Assembly (NCBI RefSeq): GCF_000695795.1
Contig: NZ_JNCA01000019.1
Coordinates: 1-62,646 of the forward strand
Origin: Flavobacterium seoulense
GTDB taxonomy: Bacteria; Bacteroidota; Bacteroidia; Flavobacteriales; Flavobacteriaceae
Reading direction: 5' to 3'
Length of the DNA: 62,646 nt
Shown here: piece after piece, positions 1-7,805 of the stretch
Layout: each line of letters starts with the position of its first letter
Numbering within the stretch: the stretch's first letter is position 1
Notes under the pieces: model-generated
Seen by the model: only the letters and a program-made list of their open reading frames with translations
Database searches by the model: none
What the model was told of the DNA's origin: nothing
Translations under genes and position numbers: made by a program

Positions 1-62
1 GAAACTGGATTTTCTTTTTATAACTGAATATTAAAAACTGAACAATGTATACTTAACAAAGA

Positions 63-359
63 TTATCTCAAAACCACATCTTTCACTACGTCTCTTCGTA
101 ATTCTTCGTTAATCATAGTTATTATTTTCGACTTTCCGTGACTTAATTCTTCTCTTAAAACTGACGATGTTAACTCGACATACAAAGTATTTCCTTTTAA
201 AACCACATTTCGAGTATAACTATTTACACCGTTTCCCATTAAATTTTGCCAGGCTTCCTTAACATTAATTCCATCCATTCCTGATTGCAATTTATTATTT
301 TGGATAAACTGCTTTAAAACATCTCCTATAGAACTCTCATTATTTAGTCTTTTCGCCAT
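63..359 (-). CDS. DUF721 / DciA-like protein
   Basis: This 98-residue protein belongs to the DUF721 family, which includes DciA, the ancestral loader of the replicative helicase DnaB. The typical pattern is visible: an N-terminal helix with IGDVLKQFI, a central AWQNLMG-NGV stretch, then beta strands (VVLKGNTLYVELTSSVLREEL) followed by a basic helix. Bacteroidetes members are this short and lack the extra DNA-binding tail. The start codon lies inside the 3' end of the lipoprotein gene upstream (20-base overlap), so the two are probably co-transcribed and translationally coupled. The family call is good. The helicase-loading role is inferred from proteobacterial and actinobacterial relatives. 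Confidence 0.8.
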   Translation of the reverse strand: MAKRLNNESSIGDVLKQFIQNNKLQSGMDGINVKEAWQNLMGNGVNSYTRNVVLKGNTLYVELTSSVLREELSHGKSKIITMINEELRRDVVKDVVLR

Positions 360-780
360 CGCCCAGTAAGTTTATTGGTCTTGCTTTTTTATATTGGTAT
401 TCTTTATTCTGGTCATTTTTAATTAACATTTCATCTTCCGAAATACTAATCAGCTCTTCAGTCCACTTAGCATAATCTGTTGTATAATCTAAAAATACCT
501 GATCATTTTCAAATCGAACTTTTACTTTTTCGTAATCTTCATTCATCAAAAAAGTTCCATCAAATTGCGGTCTTACTTTTCTTCGGATACCTGTATTATT
601 AGCTATTTTAAAAAAGTCGAAATTCTCATTCATTTTGAATTCCTTATCATCGCCATCTTTAAAAATTACTTTTTCTATTTCCCAATATCCATTTAGTTTA
701 TTAATATCTTCAGGAGTAATTTTTTGTTGACAAGACACAAAAAACAAACCTATAAAAAGAAATTTTAAAACATTTTTCAT
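340..780 (-). CDS. Small lipocalin-like lipoprotein, function unknown
   Basis: A 146-residue lipoprotein. The N-terminus is a signal peptide with a lipobox ending FFVSC, cysteine at residue 17. The body starts with LNGYWEIEKVIFKDG, the strand that opens lipocalin-like barrels of Bacteroidetes, and goes on with alternating hydrophobic strands. It is probably anchored in a membrane facing the periplasm or surface. Its 3' end overlaps the DUF721 gene by 20 bases. A tiny membrane protein gene and ftsY lie upstream on the same strand, so it may be read from the ftsY transcript. Ligand and role are unknown. Confidence 0.75.
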   Translation of the reverse strand: MKNVLKFLFIGLFFVSCQQKITPEDINKLNGYWEIEKVIFKDGDDKEFKMNENFDFFKIANNTGIRRKVRPQFDGTFLMNEDYEKVKVRFENDQVFLDYTTDYAKWTEELISISEDEMLIKNDQNKEYQYKKARPINLLGDGEKTK

Positions 781-822
781 AATACAATTATTAATTCTGG
801 AAAATCCTTAGCTTAGAAAGAA

Positions 823-981
823 TTATTTTTGGATACGGTTTTTAAAACCTAAGATACACAATATTACACCTACTATTAATAGAACATAGTACAATTCTAA
901 AAATTGATCTCTAACAACATTAGCTATAACAAAACAAACCACACTTATCATATACAGATAAATAGGAGCAATATTCTTCAT
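823..981 (-). CDS. 52-residue membrane microprotein
   Basis: A short open frame read by hand in the gap between ftsY and the lipoprotein. It runs ATG to TAA and encodes 52 residues. Two hydrophobic segments are visible: residues 4-22 (IAPIYLYMISVVCFVIANV) and 30-46 (LYYVLLIVGVILCILGF). They are joined by a charged loop (VRDQF), and the protein ends in a basic tail (KNRIQK), which suggests a two-helix membrane hairpin. Its ATG sits 5 bases after the ftsY stop, as in an operon. Codon use is ordinary for the neighbours. I know no function. The close spacing and clean hydrophobic pattern make it more likely a real gene than chance. Confidence 0.65.
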   Translation of the reverse strand: MKNIAPIYLYMISVVCFVIANVVRDQFLELYYVLLIVGVILCILGFKNRIQK

Positions 982-986
982 GACTT

Positions 987-1940
987 TTATTTAAAGAAAC
1001 TATCTACAAATTCGTATTTATTAAAGACTTGTAAATCTTCAATCCCCTCACCTACACCAATGTATTTCACCGGAATTTGGAATTGGTCAGAAATCCCAAT
1101 AACAACACCGCCTTTAGCCGTTCCGTCCAGTTTAGTAACTGCAAGTGAAGTTACTTCGGTTGCAGCAGTAAATTGTTTGGCTTGCTCAAAAGCATTTTGT
1201 CCTGTAGAACCATCAAGAACTAACAATACATCATGCGGTGCATCGGCAACTACTTTTTGCATCACACGTTTTACTTTAGACAATTCGTTCATCAAATTGA
1301 TTTTGTTATGCAAACGTCCGGCAGTATCAATAATTACAATATCAGCATCCTGTGCCACTGCTGACTGAAGCGTATCAAAAGCGACAGAGGCAGGATCAGA
1401 TCCCATATTTTGTCTTACAATTGGAACATCAACTCTATCAGCCCAAATTTGTAACTGATCAATTGCTGCAGCTCTAAAAGTATCAGCTGCTCCAAGAACC
1501 ACTTTGTAACCTTGTTTTTTAAATTGGTAAGCTAATTTTCCAATAGTTGTCGTTTTTCCAACGCCATTAACTCCTACTACCATTAAAACATAAGGTTTTT
1601 TATTAACAGGAATTACAAATTCGGTTGCTTCGCCAGTATTAGTTTCTGATAACAAAGAAGCAATTTCTTCCTGCAGAATTTGATTTAGTTCTGAAGTTCC
1701 TAAATACTTATCATCCGCAACACGCTTCTCGATACGAGTTATAATTTTTAAAGTAGTATCAACACCTACATCTGAAGAAACCAGAATCTCCTCTAAATTA
1801 TCTAAAACATCATCATCAACCTTAGATTTTCCAACTATTGCCTTACTTAACTTCGAAAAGAAAGTAGTTTTTGTTTTTTCAAGGCCTTTGTCTAAGGTTT
1901 CCTTTTTTTCTGAAGAAAATATTCTTTTAAAAAAACTCAT
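987..1940 (-). CDS. ftsY: Signal recognition particle receptor FtsY
   Basis: FtsY is the SRP receptor GTPase. With Ffh and the SRP RNA it delivers ribosomes making membrane proteins to the SecYEG translocon. At 317 residues it has the short Bacteroidetes form without the acidic A domain. The N-terminal four-helix N domain covers residues 1-100. The G domain shows GVNGVGKTT (123-131), the insertion-box motif DTFRAAA (153-159), DTAGR (205-209) and TKLDG (269-273). It follows the ribosomal protein genes rpmB, rpmG and the DUF4295 gene, separated by a hairpin terminator. The matching SRP RNA is encoded at 13514-13606 in this window. Confidence 0.97.
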   Translation of the reverse strand: MSFFKRIFSSEKKETLDKGLEKTKTTFFSKLSKAIVGKSKVDDDVLDNLEEILVSSDVGVDTTLKIITRIEKRVADDKYLGTSELNQILQEEIASLLSETNTGEATEFVIPVNKKPYVLMVVGVNGVGKTTTIGKLAYQFKKQGYKVVLGAADTFRAAAIDQLQIWADRVDVPIVRQNMGSDPASVAFDTLQSAVAQDADIVIIDTAGRLHNKINLMNELSKVKRVMQKVVADAPHDVLLVLDGSTGQNAFEQAKQFTAATEVTSLAVTKLDGTAKGGVVIGISDQFQIPVKYIGVGEGIEDLQVFNKYEFVDSFFK

Positions 1941-2017
1941 CGTATATACAGTATTAATAACAAGAGGATTAGCTACTAAACACTAACACCACTTTTCAAA
2001 GAGTAAATATAGAAAAT

Positions 2018-2050
2018 AAAAAAGCTACTTCCTGAAGGAAAGTAGCTTTT
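2018..2050 (-). terminator. Hairpin terminator between DUF4295 gene and ftsY
   Basis: A stem of about 12 base pairs, AAAGCTACTT with its complement AAGTAGCTTT, closes on a TGAA-containing loop. A-rich and T-rich ends on both sides would let it work in either direction. It probably ends the rpmB-rpmG-DUF4295 transcript. Confidence 0.75.
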
Positions 2051-2069
2051 CTATATATGCTTTTATGAA

Positions 2070-2222
2070 TTATTTCTTTTTCAAGAATTCATCAACTAAT
2101 TCAGGTGCAACGATAGTTTCTACGAAAGTATATGCGCCAGTTTTTGGAGATTTAACCATTTTAATGGCTTTTGATAATCTCTTAGAAGAAGTTTGTAACG
2201 ATGCTACGGTTTTCTTTGCCAT
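2070..2222 (-). CDS. DUF4295 family protein, ribosomal-cluster companion
   Basis: A 50-residue basic protein read by hand: it begins MAKKTVASLQTSSKRLSKAI and ends VDEFLKKK. This matches DUF4295, a tiny lysine-rich family found in Bacteroidetes directly downstream of rpmG. Size, charge and fixed position after rpmB and rpmG suggest that it binds the ribosome or is made with it, but its function is not established. The start is the only ATG in frame. A hairpin terminator follows 20 bases after the stop. Confidence 0.85.
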   Translation of the reverse strand: MAKKTVASLQTSSKRLSKAIKMVKSPKTGAYTFVETIVAPELVDEFLKKK

Positions 2223-2299
2223 GATTTAATTGTTATTAAAATTTCAATGAAATACTCTAAATGAAATCACTTGAGAGCTTAAATTAAAATCTATAATTA

Positions 2300-2482
2300 T
2301 TACTTAATTTCTTTGTGAACAGTTACTTTTTTCAAAACAGGATTGAATTTTTTAATTTCTAATCTGTCTGGAGTATTTTTTTTGTTCTTTGTAGTGATAT
2401 ATCTTGAAGTACCTGCAACACCTGAAGCTTTATGCTCAGTACATTCTAAAATTACTTGGATTCTATTACCTTTCTTTGCCAT
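2300..2482 (-). CDS. rpmG: 50S ribosomal protein L33
   Basis: L33 is a small protein of the large ribosomal subunit near the E site. The 60-residue sequence starts [18 protein letters not shown], and the core [21 protein letters not shown] is the family signature. The usual zinc-ribbon cysteine pairs are mostly missing: only one cysteine remains (C14), so this is the C-minus form that does not need zinc. It lies between rpmB and the DUF4295 gene, the order typical of Bacteroidetes. Confidence 0.96.
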   Translation of the reverse strand: MAKKGNRIQVILECTEHKASGVAGTSRYITTKNKKNTPDRLEIKKFNPVLKKVTVHKEIK

Positions 2483-2512
2483 CTTGCTATATATTTATTT
2501 AGGAAATAAGAA

Positions 2513-2749
2513 TTATTTAATAAATCCTTGAGACTGTGCTTTTTTCAAAACAGCGTCAATTCCATTTTTATTAATTGTTTTTATCGTAGATGCTGCTACT
2601 CTAAGAGTAATCCATCTATCTTCTTCTGGAAGATAAAAACGCTTTTTAACTAAGTTTACAGAAAACTTTCTCTTAGTTTTGTTCATAGCGTGAGAAACGT
2701 TATTTCCTACCATCGCTCTTTTACCTGTAAGGTCACAAACTCTTGACAT
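2513..2749 (-). CDS. rpmB: 50S ribosomal protein L28
   Basis: L28 is a large-subunit protein that helps assemble the 70S ribosome. The 78-residue sequence opens [21 protein letters not shown], with the conserved [13 protein letters not shown] stretch and [14 protein letters not shown] in the C-terminal half. It is the first gene of the rpmB-rpmG-DUF4295 group. A weak promoter match lies about 40 bases upstream. Normal length for the family. Confidence 0.97.
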   Translation of the reverse strand: MSRVCDLTGKRAMVGNNVSHAMNKTKRKFSVNLVKKRFYLPEEDRWITLRVAASTIKTINKNGIDAVLKKAQSQGFIK

Positions 2750-2788
2750 TATACTTATATTTTATATTCGTTATTCAAAATCAGGGTG

Positions 2789-2817
2789 CAAAGAAAAGAA
2801 AAATAAACGGTTCCAAC
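2789..2817 (-). promoter_or_regulatory. Possible promoter of rpmB-rpmG-DUF4295
   Basis: On the minus strand a TTG is followed, about 18 bases later, by TTTCTTTG. This is one mismatch from the Bacteroidetes -7 box TAnnTTTG. It lies about 40 bases upstream of the rpmB start, in the only gap before cinA. Confidence 0.4.
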
Positions 2818-2824
2818 AAAAAAA

Positions 2825-4078
2825 TTACAATACATTTTTAAAAATTTCTTTCTTAAGCATTTCCAGGCTTTTAATCACTGCCCTATCTATCACTTTTTCA
2901 CGGGGTTGACCAAAATTAAACTCCTCTACAATCACTTCATTTGGAGTTGCTAAAGCAATAAAAACACTCCCTAATTCGGCTTTTTCATCTCCTTTTGTAG
3001 GTCCGGCATTTCCTGTTGTTGCCAGAGCATAGTCCGTAAGCATCAGCTTCTTAACGCTTACAGCCATCGCTTTGGCCACCTCAGCACTAACTACTGAATG
3101 TTCATTTATCAAATTTTCAGGAATTCCTAATACATTAATCTTAGCCTCAGTCGCATACGAAACGACACTTCCTTTAAAATAACTGGAAGATCCCGCTACC
3201 GAAGACAAACTGGCTGCAATCTGACCTCCGGTACAACTTTCGGCTGTAGCAATGGTTTTTAACTGACTTTTCAAAATTTTACCAACTAAAACTTCGATGG
3301 TTTCATCTTCTTCAAAACCTACAATAATGTCATTGATGATTCCTGTTAGCGAAATCACATAAGAATCGATAGTTTTTTCTAAAACCTCTTTATCAATTCC
3401 TCTTCCAGAAAGACGTAAACGCACTCTTCCCGGAGCTGGCAGATAAGCTAACTTAATAAAATCAGGCAAACTGTTTTCCCATTCTTCGATTCGCTCCGCC
3501 ACCATACTCTCACCCTGCCCATAAGTCAGAATGGTTTTATGAATGATATAAGGACGATTGTATTCTTTCACGACCTTAGGAATAATCTCGTTTTCAACTA
3601 AATATTTCATCTCGAATGGCACTCCTGGCAAAGAAACAAAAACGGTATTTTCTTTTTTCATCCACATTCCCGGCGCAGTTCCTACTTCATTATGCAGCAC
3701 TGTACAGCGGGAAGGCACTAATGCCTGATCTTTATTAATTTGTGTAATAGTACGTTTATAGAAACCTTCAATTAAATGGGTTACATGTTTTAAAACATCT
3801 TGATCTACGATTAATTCGTCTTCAAAATATTCACAAAATGTTTTTTTAGTTACATCATCTTTTGTTGGTCCCAGTCCGCCAGTAATAATAACTAAATCTA
3901 CTTTATTTTGTAACTTTTTGAAAGTATTCAGAATATTTTGCTTGTCATCACTTATAGAAATCATTTCGTGAATTTCTACTCCTATTTTATCCAGAGATTT
4001 AGCAATAAAACCTGAATTTGTATCGATAATTTGTCCTATCAAAATTTCGTCACCTATGGTAACAATCGTTGCTTTCAT
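2825..4078 (-). CDS. cinA: CinA family nicotinamide-nucleotide amidase
   Basis: CinA recycles pyridine nucleotides: its C-terminal domain deamidates NMN, and its N-terminal COG1058 domain hydrolyses ADP-ribose. The 417-residue protein has both domains. Residues 1-170 form the MoaB/MogA-like fold with GGLGPTKDD (67-75). The C-terminal part (about 260-417) carries AESCTGG and the [14 protein letters not shown] segment of the amidase site. It ends 75 bases before rpmB on the same strand. A hairpin terminator lies upstream, between it and the Hpt gene. It may also be annotated as a competence/damage-inducible protein, from the older name. Confidence 0.93.
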   Translation of the reverse strand: MKATIVTIGDEILIGQIIDTNSGFIAKSLDKIGVEIHEMISISDDKQNILNTFKKLQNKVDLVIITGGLGPTKDDVTKKTFCEYFEDELIVDQDVLKHVTHLIEGFYKRTITQINKDQALVPSRCTVLHNEVGTAPGMWMKKENTVFVSLPGVPFEMKYLVENEIIPKVVKEYNRPYIIHKTILTYGQGESMVAERIEEWENSLPDFIKLAYLPAPGRVRLRLSGRGIDKEVLEKTIDSYVISLTGIINDIIVGFEEDETIEVLVGKILKSQLKTIATAESCTGGQIAASLSSVAGSSSYFKGSVVSYATEAKINVLGIPENLINEHSVVSAEVAKAMAVSVKKLMLTDYALATTGNAGPTKGDEKAELGSVFIALATPNEVIVEEFNFGQPREKVIDRAVIKSLEMLKKEIFKNVL

Positions 4079-4112
4079 TTAATAACCTAATAATTTAAGT
4101 ACTTTATAAAAT

Positions 4113-4148
4113 AAAATCAACATTCAAAAAAAGTTGAATGTTGATTTT
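4113..4148 (-). terminator. Strong hairpin terminator after the Hpt gene
   Basis: A near-perfect stem, AAAATCAACATTCAA pairing with TTGAATGTTGATTTT, with a short A-rich loop and T-rich flanks. It separates the FAH-Hpt operon from cinA. Confidence 0.8.
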
Positions 4149-4183
4149 ATGTGTTTTTTTATTCTAATAAAACTAAGACTTAA

Positions 4184-4528
4184 TTACAAGTCAAAATCTT
4201 TCTTAATTTCTTTAATTGCCTCTTTTACTTTTGTTTTTATACTGTCAAAAGTATGCTCAATATCTTTTCTTCTTCCTTCAGCTTTCGTCCAGGCTTCAAC
4301 TTCCAGAATTTCTTCAAATGCCACGGTCATTCCTAATAAATCTAAAGTTGGTTTAATTTTATGCGCATAAGCATAGGCATGCTTGTGATCTTTTTTCTTG
4401 ATACCTTCTTTTATTTGCGCCAAATCCTCTGGAACATCATTTACAAACAAGGTTAAAATTTCGTTTACAAACTCCTGATCATTATCCGAGATTGCATACA
4501 CTTTTGCTAAGTTATAATTTAAAGCCAT
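4184..4528 (-). CDS. Histidine phosphotransfer (Hpt) domain protein
   Basis: A free-standing 114-residue Hpt protein, the four-helix module that passes a phosphoryl group between receiver domains in multi-step phosphorelays. The motif AHKIKPTLDLLG (55-66) places the phospho-accepting histidine at H56. No kinase or receiver domain is attached. Its ATG overlaps the stop of the FAH-family gene by one base (TAATG on the coding strand), so the two are translationally coupled although their functions seem unrelated. The hybrid kinase at 20410-22620 ends in a receiver and is a possible partner; that link is my inference. Confidence 0.88.
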   Translation of the reverse strand: MALNYNLAKVYAISDNDQEFVNEILTLFVNDVPEDLAQIKEGIKKKDHKHAYAYAHKIKPTLDLLGMTVAFEEILEVEAWTKAEGRRKDIEHTFDSIKTKVKEAIKEIKKDFDL

Positions 4529-5139
4529 TATTTTACTTGTATTCTAAATAGTTTTTGTCCTTCTAAAAATCCTTCCAAAACATCATTGGGTTGCACTGCA
4601 GCAACCCCTTTGGGAGTTCCAGTAAAAATAATATCACCTATTTTTAAGGTAAAATATTGAGAAACATAAGCAATAAGCTCATCTATTTTCCACAACATCA
4701 TATTCACATTACCTTTTTGAACGGTTTGATTATTATTTTTCAATTCAAATGTAAGATTTTCTAACGAACTAAATTGTTCTTTTGGTAAAAAATCACCTAT
4801 CACTGCCGAACCATCAAATGCCTTTGCTTTTTCCCAAGGCAAACCTTTCTCTTTCAACTTTGTTTGCAAATCACGGGCTGTAAAATCAATCCCAACACTA
4901 ATCTCGTCATAATATTTATGAGCAAATTTAGGTTCGATATACTTTCCTACCTTATTAATTTTAACAATCACCTCAATTTCATGCTGCACATCTTCTGAAA
5001 ATTCAGGAAGCACAAAAGGATGTTGTTTTAATAAAATCGCCGAATCTGGTTTAATAAAAATTACAGGTTCTGAAGGGCGCTCATTTTGTAATTCTTCGAT
5101 ATGATCAGCATAATTGCGACCAATACAAATTATTTTCAT
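4528..5139 (-). CDS. Fumarylacetoacetate hydrolase family protein
   Basis: A 203-residue single-domain member of the FAH superfamily, close in size to YcgM/FAHD1-type acylpyruvases and oxaloacetate decarboxylases. It opens MKIICIGRNYADHIEELQNE, the usual N-terminus of small FAH enzymes. Metal-binding acids are visible in HEIEVIV and in GIDFTARD. A lysine-containing PWEKAKAFD loop and GDIIFTGTPKGV, the typical C-terminal motif, follow. It probably cleaves or decarboxylates a 2,4-dioxo or 2-oxo acid with Mg2+. The substrate cannot be told from sequence. It is the first gene of a coupled pair with the Hpt gene. Confidence 0.88.
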   Translation of the reverse strand: MKIICIGRNYADHIEELQNERPSEPVIFIKPDSAILLKQHPFVLPEFSEDVQHEIEVIVKINKVGKYIEPKFAHKYYDEISVGIDFTARDLQTKLKEKGLPWEKAKAFDGSAVIGDFLPKEQFSSLENLTFELKNNNQTVQKGNVNMMLWKIDELIAYVSQYFTLKIGDIIFTGTPKGVAAVQPNDVLEGFLEGQKLFRIQVK

Positions 5140-5146
5140 ATTCTCT

Positions 5147-5206
5147 AGTAATTAGTAAAAAGTGAATTGTAATTAGCTAACCTTAGAAAACTGGTTACTA
5201 ATTACT
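5147..5206. repeat. Inverted repeat upstream of the FAH gene
   Basis: AGTAATTAGTAA at 5147-5158 is repeated as its exact reverse complement TTACTAATTACT at 5195-5206, 36 bases apart. The surrounding text repeats the same short TAATTAG/AGTGAA words. It may be an operator, a leader hairpin or just low-complexity spacer. Confidence 0.55.
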
Positions 5207-5218
5207 ATTTACTTATCA

Positions 5219-5989
5219 CTATTTTGTATTTAACTTCCTTAATTTTATTCCTGTCAATACCTTTTTAGTATATAATGGAAAATCGGCATTTTGAACCCAA
5301 CTAAAATAACCTGGCTCTTTTTCTAAAATAGTATCTACTTTTACACCTTTATGCTTTCCAAAAGTAAAAATCTCATCGCCATCCTTATCAAAAGAAATCA
5401 TTCCGGCAAAATCGGCTATTTTTTTACGGGTAGTAAACTCAGACAACGATTTCATATCGTTTTCTAAATCAGGATAACGCTCTAATTGCGCCTTCAAGAT
5501 CTCATAAGTTGCCATCGTATCAGCCTCAGCCGAATGCGCATTATCCAAAGTTTGTCCGCAATAAAACTTCAAAGCAGCACTCAAAGTACGTTCTTCTTTT
5601 TTATGAAAAATAGTCTGGACATCAACAGATACACGGTTTTTCATATCAAAATCTACTCCTGCACGAAGCAATTCTTCTGCCAGAAGCGGAATATCAAATC
5701 GATCTGAATTAAATCCAGCCAAATCACTGTCTTTAATCATATTATAAACTTGGGAAGCCAACTCTGAAAACGTTGGCTCATTAGCTACTTTTTCATCTGT
5801 AATTCCGTGCACAGCTGTAGTTTGCGGTGGAATTGGAATCGTAGGATTCACTAACCAGGTTTTACTTTCTTTATTTCCGTTTGGAAAAACTTTAAATATT
5901 GAGATTTCCACAATCCTGTCTTTTCCAATATCAATCCCTGTAGTTTCAAGATCAAAAAAGCAGATGGGTCTATTGAGTTTTAATTCCAT
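5219..5989 (-). CDS. DnaQ-like 3'-5' exonuclease
   Basis: A 256-residue DEDD-family exonuclease related to the epsilon proofreading subunit of DNA polymerase III. Exo I is FDLETTGIDIGKDRIVEI, Exo II includes HGITDEKV and AGFNSDRFDIPLL, and Exo III is HSAEADTMATYEIL; these supply the acidic metal ligands. The C-terminal segment (FTFGKHKGVKVDTILEKEPGYFSWV) is an extra small domain common in Bacteroidetes members. I chose the ATG at 5989 (MELKLNRP) rather than an upstream frame reaching 6091, because the longer version would translate through a terminator hairpin and the promoter. Proofreading or RNA trimming are both possible roles. Confidence 0.88.
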   Translation of the reverse strand: MELKLNRPICFFDLETTGIDIGKDRIVEISIFKVFPNGNKESKTWLVNPTIPIPPQTTAVHGITDEKVANEPTFSELASQVYNMIKDSDLAGFNSDRFDIPLLAEELLRAGVDFDMKNRVSVDVQTIFHKKEERTLSAALKFYCGQTLDNAHSAEADTMATYEILKAQLERYPDLENDMKSLSEFTTRKKIADFAGMISFDKDGDEIFTFGKHKGVKVDTILEKEPGYFSWVQNADFPLYTKKVLTGIKLRKLNTK

Positions 5990-6006
5990 TTTTATAGTAT
6001 TAGCTA

Positions 6007-6035
6007 CAAATATAAAGTTTTGAAATGAATTCAAA
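6007..6035 (-). promoter_or_regulatory. Promoter of the DnaQ-like exonuclease gene
   Basis: A textbook Bacteroidetes promoter on the minus strand: TTTG, a 17-base spacer, then TATATTTG. It lies just upstream of the chosen ATG at 5989, which supports that start. Confidence 0.75.
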
Positions 6036-6054
6036 CAACAGTTTAAAAAAAGAA

Positions 6055-6085
6055 TCCCCAAGAGCTTTTTAAAAACTCTTGGGGA
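6055..6085 (-). terminator. Terminator of the E2 acyltransferase gene
   Basis: A ten-base-pair stem, TCCCCAAGAG with CTCTTGGGGA, followed on the minus strand by a T run. It lies 23 bases after the E2 stop codon. Confidence 0.85.
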
Positions 6086-6107
6086 CTTCATTTTTATTAC
6101 TAACTAA

Positions 6108-7403
6108 TTATATTGTTCTTGTAGTATCAAAATTCTCTAAATATTCAGCCACTCGTTTTACAAACATTCCTCCTAAAGCGCCATCAATAATACGATGATC
6201 ATAACCATGAGTTAAAAACATTTTTTGACGAATACCAATAAAATCACCTTCCGGAGTTTCGATTACAGCAGGTACTTTTCGTATAGCACCCAAAGCTAAA
6301 ATTCCCACCTCCGGCTGATTAAGAATTGGCGTTCCAAAAACACTTCCAAAAGAACCAACATTAGTTACGGTATATGTTCCGCCTTTAGTTTCATCTGGCT
6401 TTAACTTTCCTAATTTAGCACGATTTCCTAAATCATTTACTGCTTTTGCCATTCCAACTAAATTCAATTGATCAGCATTTTTAATTACAGGAACAATCAA
6501 ATTACCGTTTGGCAAAGCGGCTGCCATTCCTAAATTAATATTCTTCTTTTTAATGATATAATCACCATCAACTGAAATATTCATTCCTGGATAATCTTTC
6601 AATGCCTTAGCAACAGCTTCCATAAAAATTGGAGTAAAAGTCAGCTTTTCGCCTTCTCTTTTCTCAAATTCATTTTTATGTTTCTCACGCCATTTTACAA
6701 TATTAGTCATATCAACTTCTATAAAAGAATAAACATGAGCCGATGTTTGTTGAGAAGAAATCATATAACCGGCAATCAGCTTGCGCATTCTGTCCATTTC
6801 AACAATTTCGTCACCTCCGCTTACCGAAACAGGAGCTGATTTTGTTGACACAGGAGCGTCTACTATATTTACAGTTTCAACCTCTGACTTATTGGTTCTT
6901 GTTTTTAAATATTCTAAAATATCATTCTTAGTAACCCTGCCTTCACTTCCTGTACCCGGAATTCTGTTTAACTCCTCGGCTCCTATACCTTCGGCAGCAG
7001 CAATATTTCTTACTAATGGTGAAAAGAATTTTTCAGAATTGCTGTTTGCTATTGCAGGAGCAGCAAGACTTTCTTTTACTGATTCAATTGTTTTTGTTAC
7101 TTCTTCAATTATTTCAGGTGCTACTGTTTCTTCGATTTCAACTGTTACTTCTTCATTCTCTCCTTCAGTTTCAATGATTGCAATAGTTTGTCCTACCTCA
7201 ACCAAATCATCTTTCGAAAACAATTGTTCTATCAAAACCCCCGAAACTTCACTAGGTACTTCACTATCTACTTTGTCGGTAGCAACTTCCAGCACAGCCT
7301 CATCTGCTTCAATTTTGTCGCCTACTTGTTTCAACCAGTTTGTAACGGTTGCTTCTGCGACACTTTCTCCCATTCTTGGAAGCTTTAATTCAAATCTTGC
7401 CAT
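6108..7403 (-). CDS. Dihydrolipoamide acyltransferase (E2), probably branched-chain type
   Basis: E2 core of a 2-oxoacid dehydrogenase complex, moving acyl groups from lipoamide to CoA. The 431-residue protein has one lipoyl domain (1-80) with the modified lysine K44 in TDKVDSE, an Ala/Glu/Pro-rich linker, a peripheral subunit-binding domain (127-166), and the catalytic domain (about 205-428) ending in the active-site motif DHRIIDG (H403, D407). A single lipoyl domain and the MARFELKLPRMGESVAEATV opening fit the branched-chain or 2-oxoglutarate type better than pyruvate E2. No E1 or E3 gene adjoins it, so it must be assembled from elsewhere. It has its own terminator. Confidence 0.9.
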   Translation of the reverse strand: MARFELKLPRMGESVAEATVTNWLKQVGDKIEADEAVLEVATDKVDSEVPSEVSGVLIEQLFSKDDLVEVGQTIAIIETEGENEEVTVEIEETVAPEIIEEVTKTIESVKESLAAPAIANSNSEKFFSPLVRNIAAAEGIGAEELNRIPGTGSEGRVTKNDILEYLKTRTNKSEVETVNIVDAPVSTKSAPVSVSGGDEIVEMDRMRKLIAGYMISSQQTSAHVYSFIEVDMTNIVKWREKHKNEFEKREGEKLTFTPIFMEAVAKALKDYPGMNISVDGDYIIKKKNINLGMAAALPNGNLIVPVIKNADQLNLVGMAKAVNDLGNRAKLGKLKPDETKGGTYTVTNVGSFGSVFGTPILNQPEVGILALGAIRKVPAVIETPEGDFIGIRQKMFLTHGYDHRIIDGALGGMFVKRVAEYLENFDTTRTI

Positions 7404-7483
7404 ATTGTTAACCTAAAAGGTAGTTTTCTAATTTCTGTCTGCGAAATTACTAAATTCTTAAAACATAAATTATATTAAATGTA

Positions 7484-7509
7484 GCTTTCCTATATTAATT
7501 ATAGGAAGC
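7484..7509. other. Intergenic hairpin GCTTTCCTATA / TATAGGAAGC
   Basis: A ten-to-eleven base-pair stem with one bulged base and a five-base loop. There is no T run on either side, so it is a poor terminator. It could be an operator or an RNA leader structure upstream of the E2 gene. Confidence 0.5.
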
Positions 7510-7756
7510 AACTCATTTTCAAATTAATAATCTACTTATTAATAAAAATCAAATGGCAAACTCATCAATTTTTATTAATTCGATAAAAAAAATCAAATTG
7601 TATCAGCGGTAAATCTTACAATAAATTAACATAAAAGATACATTTTAATCTTGACAAATGCTTTTTTTCATTTTTTTCACTTCTAAATATAGATTTTTTC
7701 TCAAAAATAAAAAGCTTTTACTTTATTAATTTAACCTCTAAACTATCAAAATAATT

Positions 7757-7764
7757 TACTTTTG
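7757..7764 (+). promoter_or_regulatory. Promoter -7 box TACTTTTG
   Basis: An exact TAnnTTTG match 42 bases upstream of the TTG start of the secreted protein gene. I do not see a clear -33 element. Confidence 0.6.
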
Positions 7765-7805
7765 AATAGTAAAAAACAAAACCAATCTTAAATTATTGTA
7801 TTCCT

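Larger units (their letters stand above)
7404..7805. other. AT-rich 402-base spacer with divergent promoters
   Basis: No credible gene is seen here. It holds a weak promoter for the E2 gene (TAATTTCG, minus strand, 7442-7449), a hairpin at 7484-7509, long A/T tracts, and a plus-strand promoter at 7757-7764. The only short frame starting with ATG near 7552 has about 19 codons, which I do not consider a gene. Confidence 0.6.

Noticed and set aside
904..1368. Plus-strand frame of 154 codons over ftsY and the microprotein gene
   Set aside because: It is antisense to well-conserved GTPase motifs and has no family features.
5990..6091. N-terminal extension of the DnaQ-like exonuclease (MKSPRVFKKLLGILFLNCC...)
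   Set aside because: It would translate through the E2 terminator hairpin and a well-formed promoter. The conserved domain starts right after the ATG at 5989.
6781..7416. Long open frame of 211 codons opposite the E2 gene
   Set aside because: Low-complexity Ser/Thr/Ile-rich translation of the complement of the Ala/Glu/Pro-rich E2 linker. The E2 gene has clear domains and catalytic motifs.
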